This document shows positions 34,662 to 43,497 of a stretch of 64,000 nucleotides of DNA, in pieces. Position 1 is the stretch's first letter. Every line of letters starts with the position of its first letter. The translations under genes were made by a program, and so were the position numbers. Origin of the DNA: Haloplasma contractile SSD-17B (GTDB lineage Bacteria > Bacillota_I > Bacilli_A > Haloplasmatales > Haloplasmataceae); contig NZ_AFNU02000006.1 of assembly GCF_000215935.2 (NCBI RefSeq), positions 1 to 64,000 of the forward strand. The letters run 5' to 3'. The notes under the pieces were generated by a model that saw only the letters and a list, made by a program, of their open reading frames with translations, did not search any database and had not been told where the DNA came from.

Positions 34662-35579
34662 ATGAAAAAAATAATAGTATTGGTTTTAATTCTAATGGGT
34701 ATTTCATTTTTATCTGGTTGTGAAGAGATGACAGAAGAACAACAAATGGAAGTAGGAGAACAAATCGAGAAAACATTGTCGACTATAAAAGGAGATGAAA
34801 GCGTCATTCTACATTTCGATGTTCAGTATAATGAGGACGAAACGCAACAATACGATATTTACATTAATAAAAATAAGCATTATGCTAGTTTGCAAATGCC
34901 TAAACAAGATCAGCCCTCATTACGTGACTATCGCTACGTCTTTTACAATGAAGATGGGACATTAAGAGCTTATTATGAATATAATGATCGTGAAGAATCA
35001 TTTGGTACTTCAGGTAGCGTAGTAGGAAAAGAAGGCTACATCTTTAAAAAATTAAGTTATCAACAATATGAAATACCAAATTTAACATTATCGGTAGAAC
35101 ATATTATATCTATGATTAACTCAGAGTCCGTTACATTAAATGAAGTTAATACGACAGATGAAGAATTAGAAGACTTTACTTTATATCAAGCAACATTTAA
35201 GTTAAATTACTTTATAGAAAATAATCCCTCTGTTCTATCAGGCCTTTATGGAGAAAAAGTAACGTCTAATGATTACGAGAGTTTAAAGGATACCGAACAA
35301 ACTATGTTGTTCGGATATGATGAAAAAACGGATGAAATAAGGTATGTATCCTATAATCAGGAGTCGGTTCTTGATGTTATTAATGGAGACTTTAAAGATA
35401 TTAAGTTAGAGATATTTATTAATGCAGTATCAGAAGGTGCAGAAGAAAAGATGCTAGAATTAGAAAACTCATCATTCTTTCCGGAATTAGAAAAAGAAGA
35501 TCAAGAACAGGGTAGTGAGACAAATCCGAATCAAGACAGTTCACATACTGAGCAAGACAATGAAACCACTACGGAATAA
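34662..35579 (+). CDS. Predicted lipoprotein, unknown function
   Basis: A 305-residue protein with a typical lipoprotein signal peptide: MKK, hydrophobic IIVLVLILMGIS, and lipobox LSGC with the Cys near residue 19. The mature protein is acidic, with short beta-rich phrases (SVILHFDVQYNEDETQQYDI) and an acidic, Gln/Thr-rich tail. I recognise no domain. The start is ATG 34662 behind AAAGGAG; an in-frame upstream codon at 34614 would spoil the signal peptide. Another lipoprotein of similar style lies downstream. Confidence 0.75.
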   Translation: MKKIIVLVLILMGISFLSGCEEMTEEQQMEVGEQIEKTLSTIKGDESVILHFDVQYNEDETQQYDIYINKNKHYASLQMPKQDQPSLRDYRYVFYNEDGTLRAYYEYNDREESFGTSGSVVGKEGYIFKKLSYQQYEIPNLTLSVEHIISMINSESVTLNEVNTTDEELEDFTLYQATFKLNYFIENNPSVLSGLYGEKVTSNDYESLKDTEQTMLFGYDEKTDEIRYVSYNQESVLDVINGDFKDIKLEIFINAVSEGAEEKMLELENSSFFPELEKEDQEQGSETNPNQDSSHTEQDNETTTE

Positions 35580-36035
35580 ACTTGCAACGAAAATAGGACA
35601 TTTATGCACAGCTAATGCATCTATCTTTTTAGAGGCTCCATTAAACATGCTGAATAAATAAATAGTACCATTATATCGATTAGTAGGTTATTTATTATAA
35701 TTTATTTTATTACTGTCGTAGTGCAAGAAATCATGACCTCAGACTATAATAACTTAAACTATAAGGTTAATAAAAAATCACAAATAAGATTAAGTATTAC
35801 TAGTTATATTGTTTGATTTTAAGGTATGATGTCTTCAGAGAAAAATAATTAAATAAGTATACTATATGAGCATAAAACTACATTAACTATATATATATTA
35901 GTAGGGAGCGGCTAGGTTCTAATACCAAAACGAACTCATAGGGGATATTAAATAATTAGAAACAACAGAACAAAATTTACCAAAATTTCCGAGTTATGGT
36001 ATAATAATTCATGTAAAAATTAGGAGGGATTGTTT
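35580..36035. other. Intergenic region, about 455 bases
   Basis: AT-rich, with stops in all frames and no strong terminator. The only clear signal is an extended -10 promoter at 35997-36005 for the next lipoprotein. Confidence 0.4.
35997..36005 (+). promoter_or_regulatory. Extended -10 promoter
   Basis: TG-G-TATAAT lies about 30 bases before the lipoprotein start at 36036; no consensus -35 is seen. Confidence 0.5.
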
Positions 36036-37172
36036 ATGAAAAAAATACTTTTACTAATGCTTGTAAGTTTTGCATTCTTACTAGCTTCATGTGAATCGGC
36101 TCTGGATTCTTTAGTAGAAACAAATACTACCACGGGTGATCAAGATGATATAACAGACACATTATCAAATGAGATAATTTCTAATGCATTGAATGAACTG
36201 ATGCACATGGAAAGCTATGAAACAACGCTTCATTTCAGATTAGTAACTGAAGAAATGAACTTAGAGGTAAACCCAGCATTAAAGTATCAAGTGTATACCA
36301 AAGAAGATGGACGAATCATGAAAGTTGATTATAATAACAAAATTATGGAAGGTTTAGGGTTACAGCCATTTGAACTAATCATAGATGAATCAACTGAAAC
36401 ACTATACCTAAATGATACACAAACTTGGTATCAATCAACTTTTACAGAAATAGAACAACAACTCGGATTAGACGACATAACTGGAATGCCTGAACCAACG
36501 GACCCAGCATTAATTGAGAAAATTGACCAAGCGAATACAATTTTAATTGACGCAGTACAAAACTTTAATAAAGCTACGTATATAGAGACTGTTAATAATG
36601 GAGACCGTGAACTTGCACATTTTGTTCTTGAATATAATGTCCGTAACATTTTAAAAGATCTTTTCGACTTATATAATCAAAATAATGAATTAGGGTTTGA
36701 AGACTTTAATTCACTAATACAAACTCTTGAATTAGAGGATCTTGCATTATTGTTTGAAACGTTTGATGTAGATGTGTATTTCGATACAACCACATTACAG
36801 GTCGCAAGAGTAGAATTAGAATTAGCTAATCTGTTAAAGGATGTTTATTCTATAATGGAAGAGCAAATCAATACATCAATCAGTGATGAGAATATAGATG
36901 TTGAGACTGTATTAGACTATCTTGAACATTTAGAGATTGGTGTTAATATCTATAATGTCAATTCATTAGATGAAATAATAATACCAGAAGGAGCCAAAAA
37001 CGGAGCTACTTTAGACCTATATTCATGGTTTATGGAGAGTACAAATGGTGGTTATGATCCTTATGATGGATCTGATGATTGGTCAGGAGCATCCGGAACA
37101 ACTGATGATAATGATACTAATACTGAAGATTCAACAGATGACTCATCTGGAGCCTCTGAAGATTGGACTTAA
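36036..37172 (+). CDS. Predicted lipoprotein with acidic Ser/Thr/Asp-rich tail
   Basis: A 378-residue protein. The signal peptide MKKILLLMLVSFAFLLASC places the lipid-modified Cys at residue 19. The central part (about 50-330) has alternating strands and helices and shares a style with the lipoprotein at 34662: a short HFRL/HFDV strand after the leader and an L-rich middle. The last 35 residues are low complexity (Gly, Ser, Thr, Asp). I recognise no catalytic motif. ATG 36036 follows AGGAGGG. A long terminator hairpin lies about 90 bases downstream. Confidence 0.75.
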   Translation: MKKILLLMLVSFAFLLASCESALDSLVETNTTTGDQDDITDTLSNEIISNALNELMHMESYETTLHFRLVTEEMNLEVNPALKYQVYTKEDGRIMKVDYNNKIMEGLGLQPFELIIDESTETLYLNDTQTWYQSTFTEIEQQLGLDDITGMPEPTDPALIEKIDQANTILIDAVQNFNKATYIETVNNGDRELAHFVLEYNVRNILKDLFDLYNQNNELGFEDFNSLIQTLELEDLALLFETFDVDVYFDTTTLQVARVELELANLLKDVYSIMEEQINTSISDENIDVETVLDYLEHLEIGVNIYNVNSLDEIIIPEGAKNGATLDLYSWFMESTNGGYDPYDGSDDWSGASGTTDDNDTNTEDSTDDSSGASEDWT

Positions 37173-37259
37173 ATAAAATAGTAATTCAAAGAGATAATAG
37201 TTAAACATAAAATACAAATTATAATAACTAAACAATAAACAATATACATTTTTTAATAT

Positions 37260-37325
37260 GAATCAACTACCTCTAATGTACATCCCGAAATAGGATGAAT
37301 AGAGTAGTAGTTGATTCTTTTTTGA
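37260..37325 (+). terminator. Long tripartite terminator hairpin
   Basis: The outer stem GAATCAACTAC/GTAGTTGATTC (11 bp) continues as CTCT/AGAG and an inner CATCC/GGATG, with a six-T run after it. It is unusually long for an intrinsic terminator. Confidence 0.75.
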
Positions 37326-37392
37326 TTAATACATTCTGTAAAGGATTACTTACTAGTAAAGTTTAAAATCCGACAAAATTTTCAATTATAAA

Positions 37393-37401
37393 TGTTATAA
37401 T
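37393..37401 (+). promoter_or_regulatory. Extended -10 promoter
   Basis: TG-T-TATAAT, about 73 bases before the TTG start at 37474. Confidence 0.5.
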
Positions 37402-37473
37402 GATACTAGGGAAATTTGTGAAAAAAGAGTTCGATATAAACAACTAATTGTAGCTATAGGGTATGGTGATAGT

Positions 37474-38112
37474 TTGATAAGTATCAATAATTTAAGCGTT
37501 AAGGTATTGAAACAAGTGGGGAGTATAGGTTTAGTTTTGTTAAGTCTTTGTATAATGCTATTACACTGGTTGATGAATGACCATGAACCTGAATTCTTAA
37601 GTCTTTTGAGTGAATATGGTATAAGAAATAACCATTACTATTTATTCACATCATTTCCGTTCTTTTTACTATCAATTATGTTTCTAAACTATTATAGAGC
37701 ACACAGATGTAAGTCACTTAGAATGATTAATATGATTGCCTTTATGGTAATGTCTATTAATTGGTTGTATTATTTGATTGTTGGATTGCAGTCTACTTTA
37801 TTATTTTCTATTTTTGGCATGTGGTTTAGTGACTTTCTAGTAAATGATGCTCCTACACTATTGAACATAATACTTATAATAGTATTGATTGCAATTGTAC
37901 TATTATTTTTGATTTTTTATAAATGTTCATTAATAGCGACTCTAATTGGTTTGTTGGCACTGGCGTCGTATATTTACACATTTAGTGATTTTATATTTAA
38001 GATTGTTCATGATCTTTCAGAATATCCTGAGTTTGCTATTACTAGGTCGTTCACACTATCAAACATATTGTTTGCACTTATGATTCAGTTCAGTAGTGAA
38101 AAGATAGAATAG
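37474..38112 (+). CDS. Hypothetical six-span membrane protein
   Basis: A 212-residue protein with about six predicted transmembrane helices and short polar loops; the most conserved-looking part is a loop with HEPEFLSLLSEYGIRNNHYY after TM1. No family is recognised. The start is TTG 37474 with GGTGAT upstream; that is not a strong site and the first Met inside the hydrophobic region is further on, so the N-terminus is uncertain. Terminator downstream. Confidence 0.65.
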   Translation: MISINNLSVKVLKQVGSIGLVLLSLCIMLLHWLMNDHEPEFLSLLSEYGIRNNHYYLFTSFPFFLLSIMFLNYYRAHRCKSLRMINMIAFMVMSINWLYYLIVGLQSTLLFSIFGMWFSDFLVNDAPTLLNIILIIVLIAIVLLFLIFYKCSLIATLIGLLALASYIYTFSDFIFKIVHDLSEYPEFAITRSFTLSNILFALMIQFSSEKIE

Positions 38113-38156
38113 ATATAGAATTTTAAGAGAGTAATCCCATAATATTAAAAATTCAA

Positions 38157-38182
38157 ACTGCTATCTTTTTAGCAGTTTTTTT
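38157..38182 (+). terminator. Intrinsic terminator
   Basis: AACTGCTA (38157-38164) pairs with TAGCAGTT (38170-38177), followed by TTTTT. Confidence 0.8.
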
Positions 38183-38276
38183 AAAATACAAAATAATTTT
38201 GATGAAATAGAGCATTAAACAAATAATATAATGATAGTGTTTCTTAATCTTATAACATAAAAAAGGAGTAAGTAAT

Positions 38277-38489
38277 ATGACTTTGAAACTACTAGCCATT
38301 TCATTAATTGTTTTATCAATTATTAGTTTATTTATTTCATTTTATGTGGGCGTATATGAAACTGTGGATTTACTTGGAAATAAAATCCAAACCAATAGAG
38401 TCAATGATGAGTTTATCTTGTTTATGGTACTATCGATTTTCTTATTTATAATAGGAATTATAGTGTTAATCATTAAACGAAACGATTAA
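38277..38489 (+). CDS. Small two-span membrane protein, 70 residues
   Basis: Two transmembrane helices (about residues 5-27 and 47-66) are joined by a short polar loop containing ETVDLLGNKIQTNRVNDE; the tail is basic (KRND). The ATG follows AAAAAAGGAG. It is bracketed by terminators at 38157 and 38511, so it is its own transcription unit. Function unknown. Confidence 0.7.
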   Translation: MTLKLLAISLIVLSIISLFISFYVGVYETVDLLGNKIQTNRVNDEFILFMVLSIFLFIIGIIVLIIKRND

Positions 38490-38510
38490 TAGTAAAAACT
38501 GAGTAATGTG

Positions 38511-38537
38511 AAGATGGCTTTTTGCCATCTTTTTTAA
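38511..38537 (+). terminator. Intrinsic terminator
   Basis: AAGATGGC pairs with GCCATCTT (8 bp, loop TTTTT), followed by TTTT. Confidence 0.85.
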
Positions 38538-38825
38538 TTTTTAGACTAAAACATTAAGCAGGATTAAGGAACTAAAAAAAAGAGATTAAAACGAAAAAAT
38601 ATACTGACCACTAAACTACAAAAACCGAAAAAAATATGACTGATATGATCTATAATATGCAACTAGTAAAATCAAGCACATAATGCACTATAATAACATA
38701 GAATTACAGTAACTATCACGTAATGATTTAATCTAGGCCATTATCTATTATAGTAAAAATTAACACGTTCTAGGAAGATTGAACTGATTTTTATCCCGGA
38801 AGTATTTTACCAATATATGTAATTA

Positions 38826-38834
38826 TGCTATAAT
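38826..38834 (+). promoter_or_regulatory. Extended -10 promoter
   Basis: TG-C-TATAAT lies upstream of the lipoprotein at 38989; no consensus -35. Confidence 0.45.
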
Positions 38835-38988
38835 TATATAAAATAAATAATTAGTGATTGGTTAAACCAGAATGAGATTACTTTATTAAATAATTGTATT
38901 TTTATATGAGAATTAATATACGTCATTATATGACAATTATTTTATAAAATTAACGATAAATTCTGTGTTTTTAGAAAGAGGTGAGATG

Positions 38989-39771
38989 ATGAACTATAAA
39001 CATTTATTATATTTATTAATATTAATTATGACACTGACTCTTTCGGGATGTGCTGTTAATCAAGAAAAACCAGCTCGAATTACTCCGCCAATATTCACTA
39101 AGGTACTTGTAACGAATACATCAGCACATGCCGGTGGAATCAGTAGTAACAAAAGACTAGATATAAATAGATGGGGAATTGTAAAAGACCCAAAGTATTT
39201 CTTTAATAAAAATGAGGGACTTCATTTAAGTATTTATTTAATCAACCCAGATGATGCAAAAATCTCGTCTCTTACGATTAACGGAACCAATTATAAAAAT
39301 TTAACGTTTGAAAAAGAGTCAACAAATAAAAAAATTAAACTTACACTAGATACGGGGACTTCAGCAGGAGAAAAAATTTTAAACATTGATCAGATCAGAT
39401 ACGAGGATGGTAGTAGACTAAAAAACGTTGATATGAAAGGTAACCCTAATATTAGTATACATATAAAGAAAGAAGCACCTCTTTTAACTGATGTAGATTA
39501 TAACAATGTATTTTACGATAATGATAAAAAAATAAAAATAACATTAACATTTGAGAATAATGATGAAGCAAAAATTGTATCATTAACGATTAATGGAGTC
39601 CATTATACTGGATTAATGATGAATAAAGAAAACACAATAATCACAATAGATCTAGAACCTGATTTTTATGGAGATTCAGACAGCGTGACAATTAATGATA
39701 TCACGTTTGATAACTTATATAATACTGAAACAGTCGTTCTCAATTATAAATTTGATACGAATGTCATATAA
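38989..39771 (+). CDS. Predicted lipoprotein with two Ig-like/beta repeats
   Basis: A 260-residue protein with a signal peptide ending LTLSGC. The mature part contains two related segments of about 85 residues, each with a SLTINGxxY core: KISSLTINGTNYKNLTFEKE and KIVSLTINGVHYTGLMMNKE, each followed by acidic strands. The pattern suggests tandem beta-sandwich domains on the cell surface. The start is ATG 38989 (or the ATG at 38986) behind AGAGGTGA; the GTG at 38965 is part of the leader. Function unknown, adhesion or binding likely. Confidence 0.75.
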   Translation: MNYKHLLYLLILIMTLTLSGCAVNQEKPARITPPIFTKVLVTNTSAHAGGISSNKRLDINRWGIVKDPKYFFNKNEGLHLSIYLINPDDAKISSLTINGTNYKNLTFEKESTNKKIKLTLDTGTSAGEKILNIDQIRYEDGSRLKNVDMKGNPNISIHIKKEAPLLTDVDYNNVFYDNDKKIKITLTFENNDEAKIVSLTINGVHYTGLMMNKENTIITIDLEPDFYGDSDSVTINDITFDNLYNTETVVLNYKFDTNVI

Positions 39772-39889
39772 AGAAAGCATGAGAATAAGCACCAGTATGG
39801 GAAGACTAGGTAAGCGGTTATTAGACTATAGAGATAGATAATATTAAAACATTATTATCTATAAATTAACATAATATAATCAATGTTTA

Positions 39890-39898
39890 TGATATAAT
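39890..39898 (+). promoter_or_regulatory. Extended -10 promoter
   Basis: TG-A-TATAAT, about 35 bases before the DUF1189-like gene. Confidence 0.5.
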
Positions 39899-39932
39899 TA
39901 ACTATAATATATTATTTTAGGAGGGGAACAGA

Positions 39933-40721
39933 ATGTCATTTTTTCGTTTTGCATTTAGACAATCTGAAAAAGGTTTAGGACGAACATTTTTGTTTGCATT
40001 ACTACTATCGTTTATTTTTTCATTATCTGTTTTAATAGTATTATTAAAAGGTATTAACACGATTAAAGGAGAAGGATTGGAACCGTTTAATAAGGATTTA
40101 CAATGTGAGATTATTGAATATGAATTAACTTGTGATCAAGATTACTTTCGTGAAGATGACTTTATTATTGATTTAGACTTTGATGAAGATACTGAAATTT
40201 ATGGGGATGCACTTATTTTAACAAAGGATCGAGCAATCACCCCAGATGGTTCTGTGTCATATAAGCAACTACTATCGATGATTGGTCATGATGATTCATC
40301 GTTTACTATGGATGATTTAGAGGATTTAATTGGTCCAATGTTAGTAGTAATCGAATTAGTTGTTTTCTTTGTGACTTTGATTGGTTTATTTATCTGGTAT
40401 CTATTAGCCAATATTATCTTAGCATTAGTAATGAAATTATTGGTTAATGGAATTATGAAAACATCATTCAGCTTTGAACAAATGTATAAAATGGCTATGA
40501 TAGCTATCTTACCGTATGTGTTAGTCAATGCCATATCTAGAATGGTCTTTGATGAAGTGCTTACTGGATTTATTACATCTGTTATGCCATATGGTGGGGG
40601 AGTATTAAGGGTTGTACTAGACTATGCCATTATATTTGGTCTCATGTACCTTACTGTTAAGAAGGGTTCAGAAGATGTTTCACTGAGTATGAATACAAAT
40701 CAGGATGTAATAAATGAGTAA
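39933..40721 (+). CDS. DUF1189-like membrane protein
   Basis: A 262-residue protein. One N-terminal transmembrane helix (about 18-40) is followed by an extracytoplasmic domain of about 90 residues with two cysteines (LQCEIIEYELTCDQ), then about four further helices (from residue 132 on). This order matches DUF1189 proteins of Firmicutes, whose function is not known to me. The ATG follows TAGGAGGGG. The two cysteines, 10 residues apart, are placed to form a disulfide outside the cell. Confidence 0.6.
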   Translation: MSFFRFAFRQSEKGLGRTFLFALLLSFIFSLSVLIVLLKGINTIKGEGLEPFNKDLQCEIIEYELTCDQDYFREDDFIIDLDFDEDTEIYGDALILTKDRAITPDGSVSYKQLLSMIGHDDSSFTMDDLEDLIGPMLVVIELVVFFVTLIGLFIWYLLANIILALVMKLLVNGIMKTSFSFEQMYKMAMIAILPYVLVNAISRMVFDEVLTGFITSVMPYGGGVLRVVLDYAIIFGLMYLTVKKGSEDVSLSMNTNQDVINE

Positions 40722-40751
40722 TAAGAATTTGGACTTATAATTATGAATAAG

Positions 40752-40786
40752 GCACTTCCTTTCTTATGGGAGGTGTTTTGTTTTTA
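40752..40786 (+). terminator. Intrinsic terminator
   Basis: CACTTCC (40754-40760) pairs with GGAGGTG (40770-40776, one G-U), followed by TTTTGTTTTT. Confidence 0.7.
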
Positions 40787-40891
40787 GAGGGTTTTGTTAG
40801 TGAAAATTATTACTGTATAGATAATCATAATCTCTAATGTTCTGCAAAATCTTAACCACCTAAAACGTTATTATATAATTTTAACAATATT

Positions 40892-40900
40892 TGGTACAAT
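40892..40900 (+). promoter_or_regulatory. Extended -10 promoter
   Basis: TG-G-TACAAT, about 46 bases before the thioesterase start. Confidence 0.45.
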
Positions 40901-40945
40901 AATATAGTAGAAATAATCTAAATGGGACAGGGAGTGCAATATTAA

Positions 40946-41710
40946 ATGAAGGTTTATAAATCATTGTATAAAAAGAAGTATCACGTTGGGCTGAGTGATG
41001 TTGACTTTAAGAAAAAGTTAAAATTGAGTGCGCTATTTGACTATTTTCAAGATCTTGCAAGCGTAGCAGCTGATGAACTTGGATATGGGATCAATCAACT
41101 AGGAAATCAGTATAATGTTATATGGGTATTGATTAGAATGCGTGTTGATATTGAACGAATGCCTGCTTGGGATGAAGACATTATAATTGAAACTTGGCCA
41201 AGAAAACCAAAAACAATTGAATTCGGACGTGATTTTATTGTAAGAGATCATTCCGGTAAGATCATTGCGAAGGCAATATCTTCTTGGGTGTTATTAGATA
41301 TGGATTCTAGGCAAATACAAAAGAGTAAACGTTTTAATATCGATTATCCAGACTTATTTGAAGAAAAGGCGATTGACTGCAGGTTAAAGAAATTAAATGC
41401 AACAGAAAAGATGAGGATAAGCTATGAGAAGGTGATCAGTTATAGTGATATAGATGTCAATGGACATGTTAATAATACAAAATATATAGAGTATGTGATG
41501 GATAGTTTTTCGTATGAAGAACATAAGAGTTATACAGTGTGTTCAATCCAAGTGAATTTTATTAACGAGGCTTTACCAGGAGATACACTACTACTTTGTA
41601 AAAGTAATGCAGATCAGGACGAAGGGTGTGTTTATATCGAAGGTATAGGTAAGAAGGATGAGGAAACGGTATTTTCTTCAAAATTGTTATTTAAAAAGAT
41701 AAAGGAATAA
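40946..41710 (+). CDS. Acyl-ACP thioesterase (FatA/FatB-type, double hotdog)
   Basis: A 254-residue thioesterase that releases fatty acids from acyl carrier protein. The N-terminal hotdog begins LSALFDYFQDLASVAADELG; the second half carries the catalytic region YSDIDVNGHVNNTKYIEYVMD (about residues 168-188), the Asp/Asn/His pattern of plant and bacterial acyl-ACP thioesterases. The ATG follows GGGAG at somewhat long spacing. Monocistronic with a terminator downstream. It may trim membrane acyl chains or feed fatty acid salvage. Confidence 0.87.
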   Translation: MKVYKSLYKKKYHVGLSDVDFKKKLKLSALFDYFQDLASVAADELGYGINQLGNQYNVIWVLIRMRVDIERMPAWDEDIIIETWPRKPKTIEFGRDFIVRDHSGKIIAKAISSWVLLDMDSRQIQKSKRFNIDYPDLFEEKAIDCRLKKLNATEKMRISYEKVISYSDIDVNGHVNNTKYIEYVMDSFSYEEHKSYTVCSIQVNFINEALPGDTLLLCKSNADQDEGCVYIEGIGKKDEETVFSSKLLFKKIKE

Positions 41711-41727
41711 TATTAAAAAAGCAAAGT

Positions 41728-41764
41728 AAACGAGACAGAGTAACAATTTGTTTCGTTTTTTATT
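41728..41764 (+). terminator. Intrinsic terminator
   Basis: AAACGAGAC (41728-41736) pairs with GTTTCGTTT (41750-41758, one G-U), followed by TT-ATTTT. Confidence 0.75.
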
Positions 41765-41852
41765 TTATAAAAACCACACAATATAGAATATGAAGACATT
41801 TGTCTAAATACACTATATTATCAGGAAAAATAACGTAAGGGGTGGTAAACGT

Positions 41853-43217
41853 ATGGGTCTAAGTTGGCTTATGCGATTGAATATGAAAGATCAGTCATTT
41901 TTACAAAAGTCAATGTTACTAATTGTTTCAACATTGATAACTGGAATTCTTGGTTTTTCATTTACGATTGTTTTATCGAGAGAAATCGGGCCAGAGGGAA
42001 TGGGATTATTCAGTTTGGTATTTCCAATAAATAGCCTTCTGTTAAGTATTATAAGTGGTGGAATGATGATTGCAATTTCCAAAATTGTAGCAGAATATGT
42101 GGCCAAAGATGAGTATAACAATGTGAGGAAATGTATGAATACTGCCCTCTTTTTTAATTTGATAACCTCAATGTTTGTTATTGGGATTGGGTATCTACTA
42201 TCATTTCATATTAGTAAGTATGTCATTAACGATGTAAGGACACTGCATGCTTTTCGACTAGTATTGTTAGCTAGTATTTTTATGACACTATCAAACACGT
42301 ATAAGGGGTATTTCTTTGGAACAATGAAAGTGACGACTCCTGCCTACATTGATATATTTGAAAAATTACTCAGAATATTATTGATTTTGATTATATTTAG
42401 ACGTTATTCGTTGGCAGATGTGACATCCTATGTTACTGTAGCGTTTTTAGTGTTTTGTATTGGTGAGTTAGCATCATTAATATTCTTCTTCATTTATTAT
42501 CGGTTAGATCTAAGGGAGTATGATAATGATACTAGCGAAAAAACAAAAACAGTCCTTCAATATTTAGGGAATATATTTGCAATATCTATTCCATTAATGA
42601 TTACGGAGTTAATTGCATCATCATTATATACGGTATCTGCATTAATGATCCCTAGACGTTTAGTAGCAGCTAACTTTGATTACAATGCTGCACTCGAACT
42701 GATTGGTAAATTCATTAGTATGTCTATGCAAATAGTATTTTTTCCTATGATTATAATAGGAGCCATATCAACGATCTTAATTCCTGACTTATCGAGTAGT
42801 ATTAGTAAAAAAGATAATAAATCAATTGAATTGAGAATCAGATCAGTCATGCGTGCGGCAATTGTGATTGGGGTCATTGTTTTAGTCCTGTTTATGTTGT
42901 TTGGAAATTCAATTGGTGAACTGATCTATAAACGCGATGATCTAGGAATCTATATAAAATTCCTTGCACTATGTGCCCCTCCATTATATGTCTCAGCTAT
43001 TACAAGAAGTATTTTAAACGGATTAGGTAAACAAAAAATCATTTTAAGAAATGCTTTGGTTATATCTGTTATACAGGTTGTATTACTTTATACGTTGATT
43101 GGAATTCCTAGTATTCATATTTTTGGTTTTGGATTTACAATCATTATCACATCGTTTATAGCAATTTTTATTAATGTGCGTGAAATTAAAAAGGATATAC
43201 AGGTTCGGATTCTTTAA
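41853..43217 (+). CDS. Polysaccharide/lipid flippase of the SpoVB-MurJ (MVF/MATE-like) group
   Basis: A 454-residue protein with 12-14 transmembrane helices. The N-terminal LTGILGFSFTIVLSREIGPEG pattern (here STLITGILGFSF...) and SGGMMIAISKIVAEYVAKDE are typical of the Firmicute oligosaccharide flippase group that includes SpoVB, YtgP and related lipid II flippases. It probably moves undecaprenyl-linked or other lipid-linked saccharides outward. The start ATG 41853 follows GGGGTGG; an in-frame ATG at 41883 is an alternative. No sporulation or wall genes lie next to it. Confidence 0.8.
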   Translation: MGLSWLMRLNMKDQSFLQKSMLLIVSTLITGILGFSFTIVLSREIGPEGMGLFSLVFPINSLLLSIISGGMMIAISKIVAEYVAKDEYNNVRKCMNTALFFNLITSMFVIGIGYLLSFHISKYVINDVRTLHAFRLVLLASIFMTLSNTYKGYFFGTMKVTTPAYIDIFEKLLRILLILIIFRRYSLADVTSYVTVAFLVFCIGELASLIFFFIYYRLDLREYDNDTSEKTKTVLQYLGNIFAISIPLMITELIASSLYTVSALMIPRRLVAANFDYNAALELIGKFISMSMQIVFFPMIIIGAISTILIPDLSSSISKKDNKSIELRIRSVMRAAIVIGVIVLVLFMLFGNSIGELIYKRDDLGIYIKFLALCAPPLYVSAITRSILNGLGKQKIILRNALVISVIQVVLLYTLIGIPSIHIFGFGFTIIITSFIAIFINVREIKKDIQVRIL

Positions 43218-43287
43218 TACAGTGTATTTTTAATAATTTTCATTAATGAATTAAATATACACAGAGTATCTTTTCATTGAATATATA

Positions 43288-43296
43288 TGATATAAT
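43288..43296 (+). promoter_or_regulatory. Extended -10 promoter of the 25-residue peptide
   Basis: TG-A-TATAAT, 36 bases before the small ORF start. Confidence 0.55.
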
Positions 43297-43332
43297 ATAC
43301 GTAAATTAGCTTATACAGGAGAGGTATATAAT

Positions 43333-43410
43333 ATGGGCAAATCGAGACAGAAAAATTCTGGTTGTTTATTTGCGTTATTTGAATTATTTTTTGCAATATT
43401 TGATCGATAA
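43333..43410 (+). CDS. Tiny hydrophobic peptide, 25 residues
   Basis: An ATG at 43333 preceded by AGGAGAGG opens a frame ending at TAA 43408-43410. The product is a basic, polar N-terminus (MGKSRQKNSG) followed by a Cys and an aromatic/aliphatic helix (CLFALFELFFAIFDR). It has its own -10 element and is followed by a hairpin. Such peptides occur as membrane-active toxins, small regulators or signal peptides, but no family is recognised. The call rests on the ribosome site and promoter. Confidence 0.6.
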   Translation: MGKSRQKNSGCLFALFELFFAIFDR

Positions 43411-43444
43411 AACATTTACTAAAATTAGATGATTTTAATATAAA

Positions 43445-43492
43445 AAGCACCTCTTACGTATAAACTAACGGTATAAACGTAAAGAGGTGTTT
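43445..43492 (+). promoter_or_regulatory. Hairpin that buries the adh ribosome-binding site
   Basis: AAGCACCTCTT (about 43445-43455) pairs with AAGAGGTGTTT (43482-43492), and ACGT pairs with ACGT inside. The 3' arm is the AAAGAGGTG ribosome site of the dehydrogenase that starts at 43498. The U-rich tail (TTTCTT) also makes it terminator-like for the upstream peptide transcript. It may thus act as terminator, translational lock, or both. Confidence 0.65.
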
Positions 43493-43497
43493 CTTAT

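Larger units (their letters stand above)
37173..37473. other. Intergenic region, 301 bases, with terminator and promoter
   Basis: Holds the long terminator at 37260-37325 and an extended -10 at 37393-37401. Nothing else is seen. Confidence 0.5.
38490..38988. other. Intergenic region, about 500 bases
   Basis: It starts with the terminator at 38511-38537. The remainder is AT-rich with an extended -10 at 38826-38834, implying a leader of about 150 bases for the next lipoprotein. No RNA family recognised. Confidence 0.45.
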
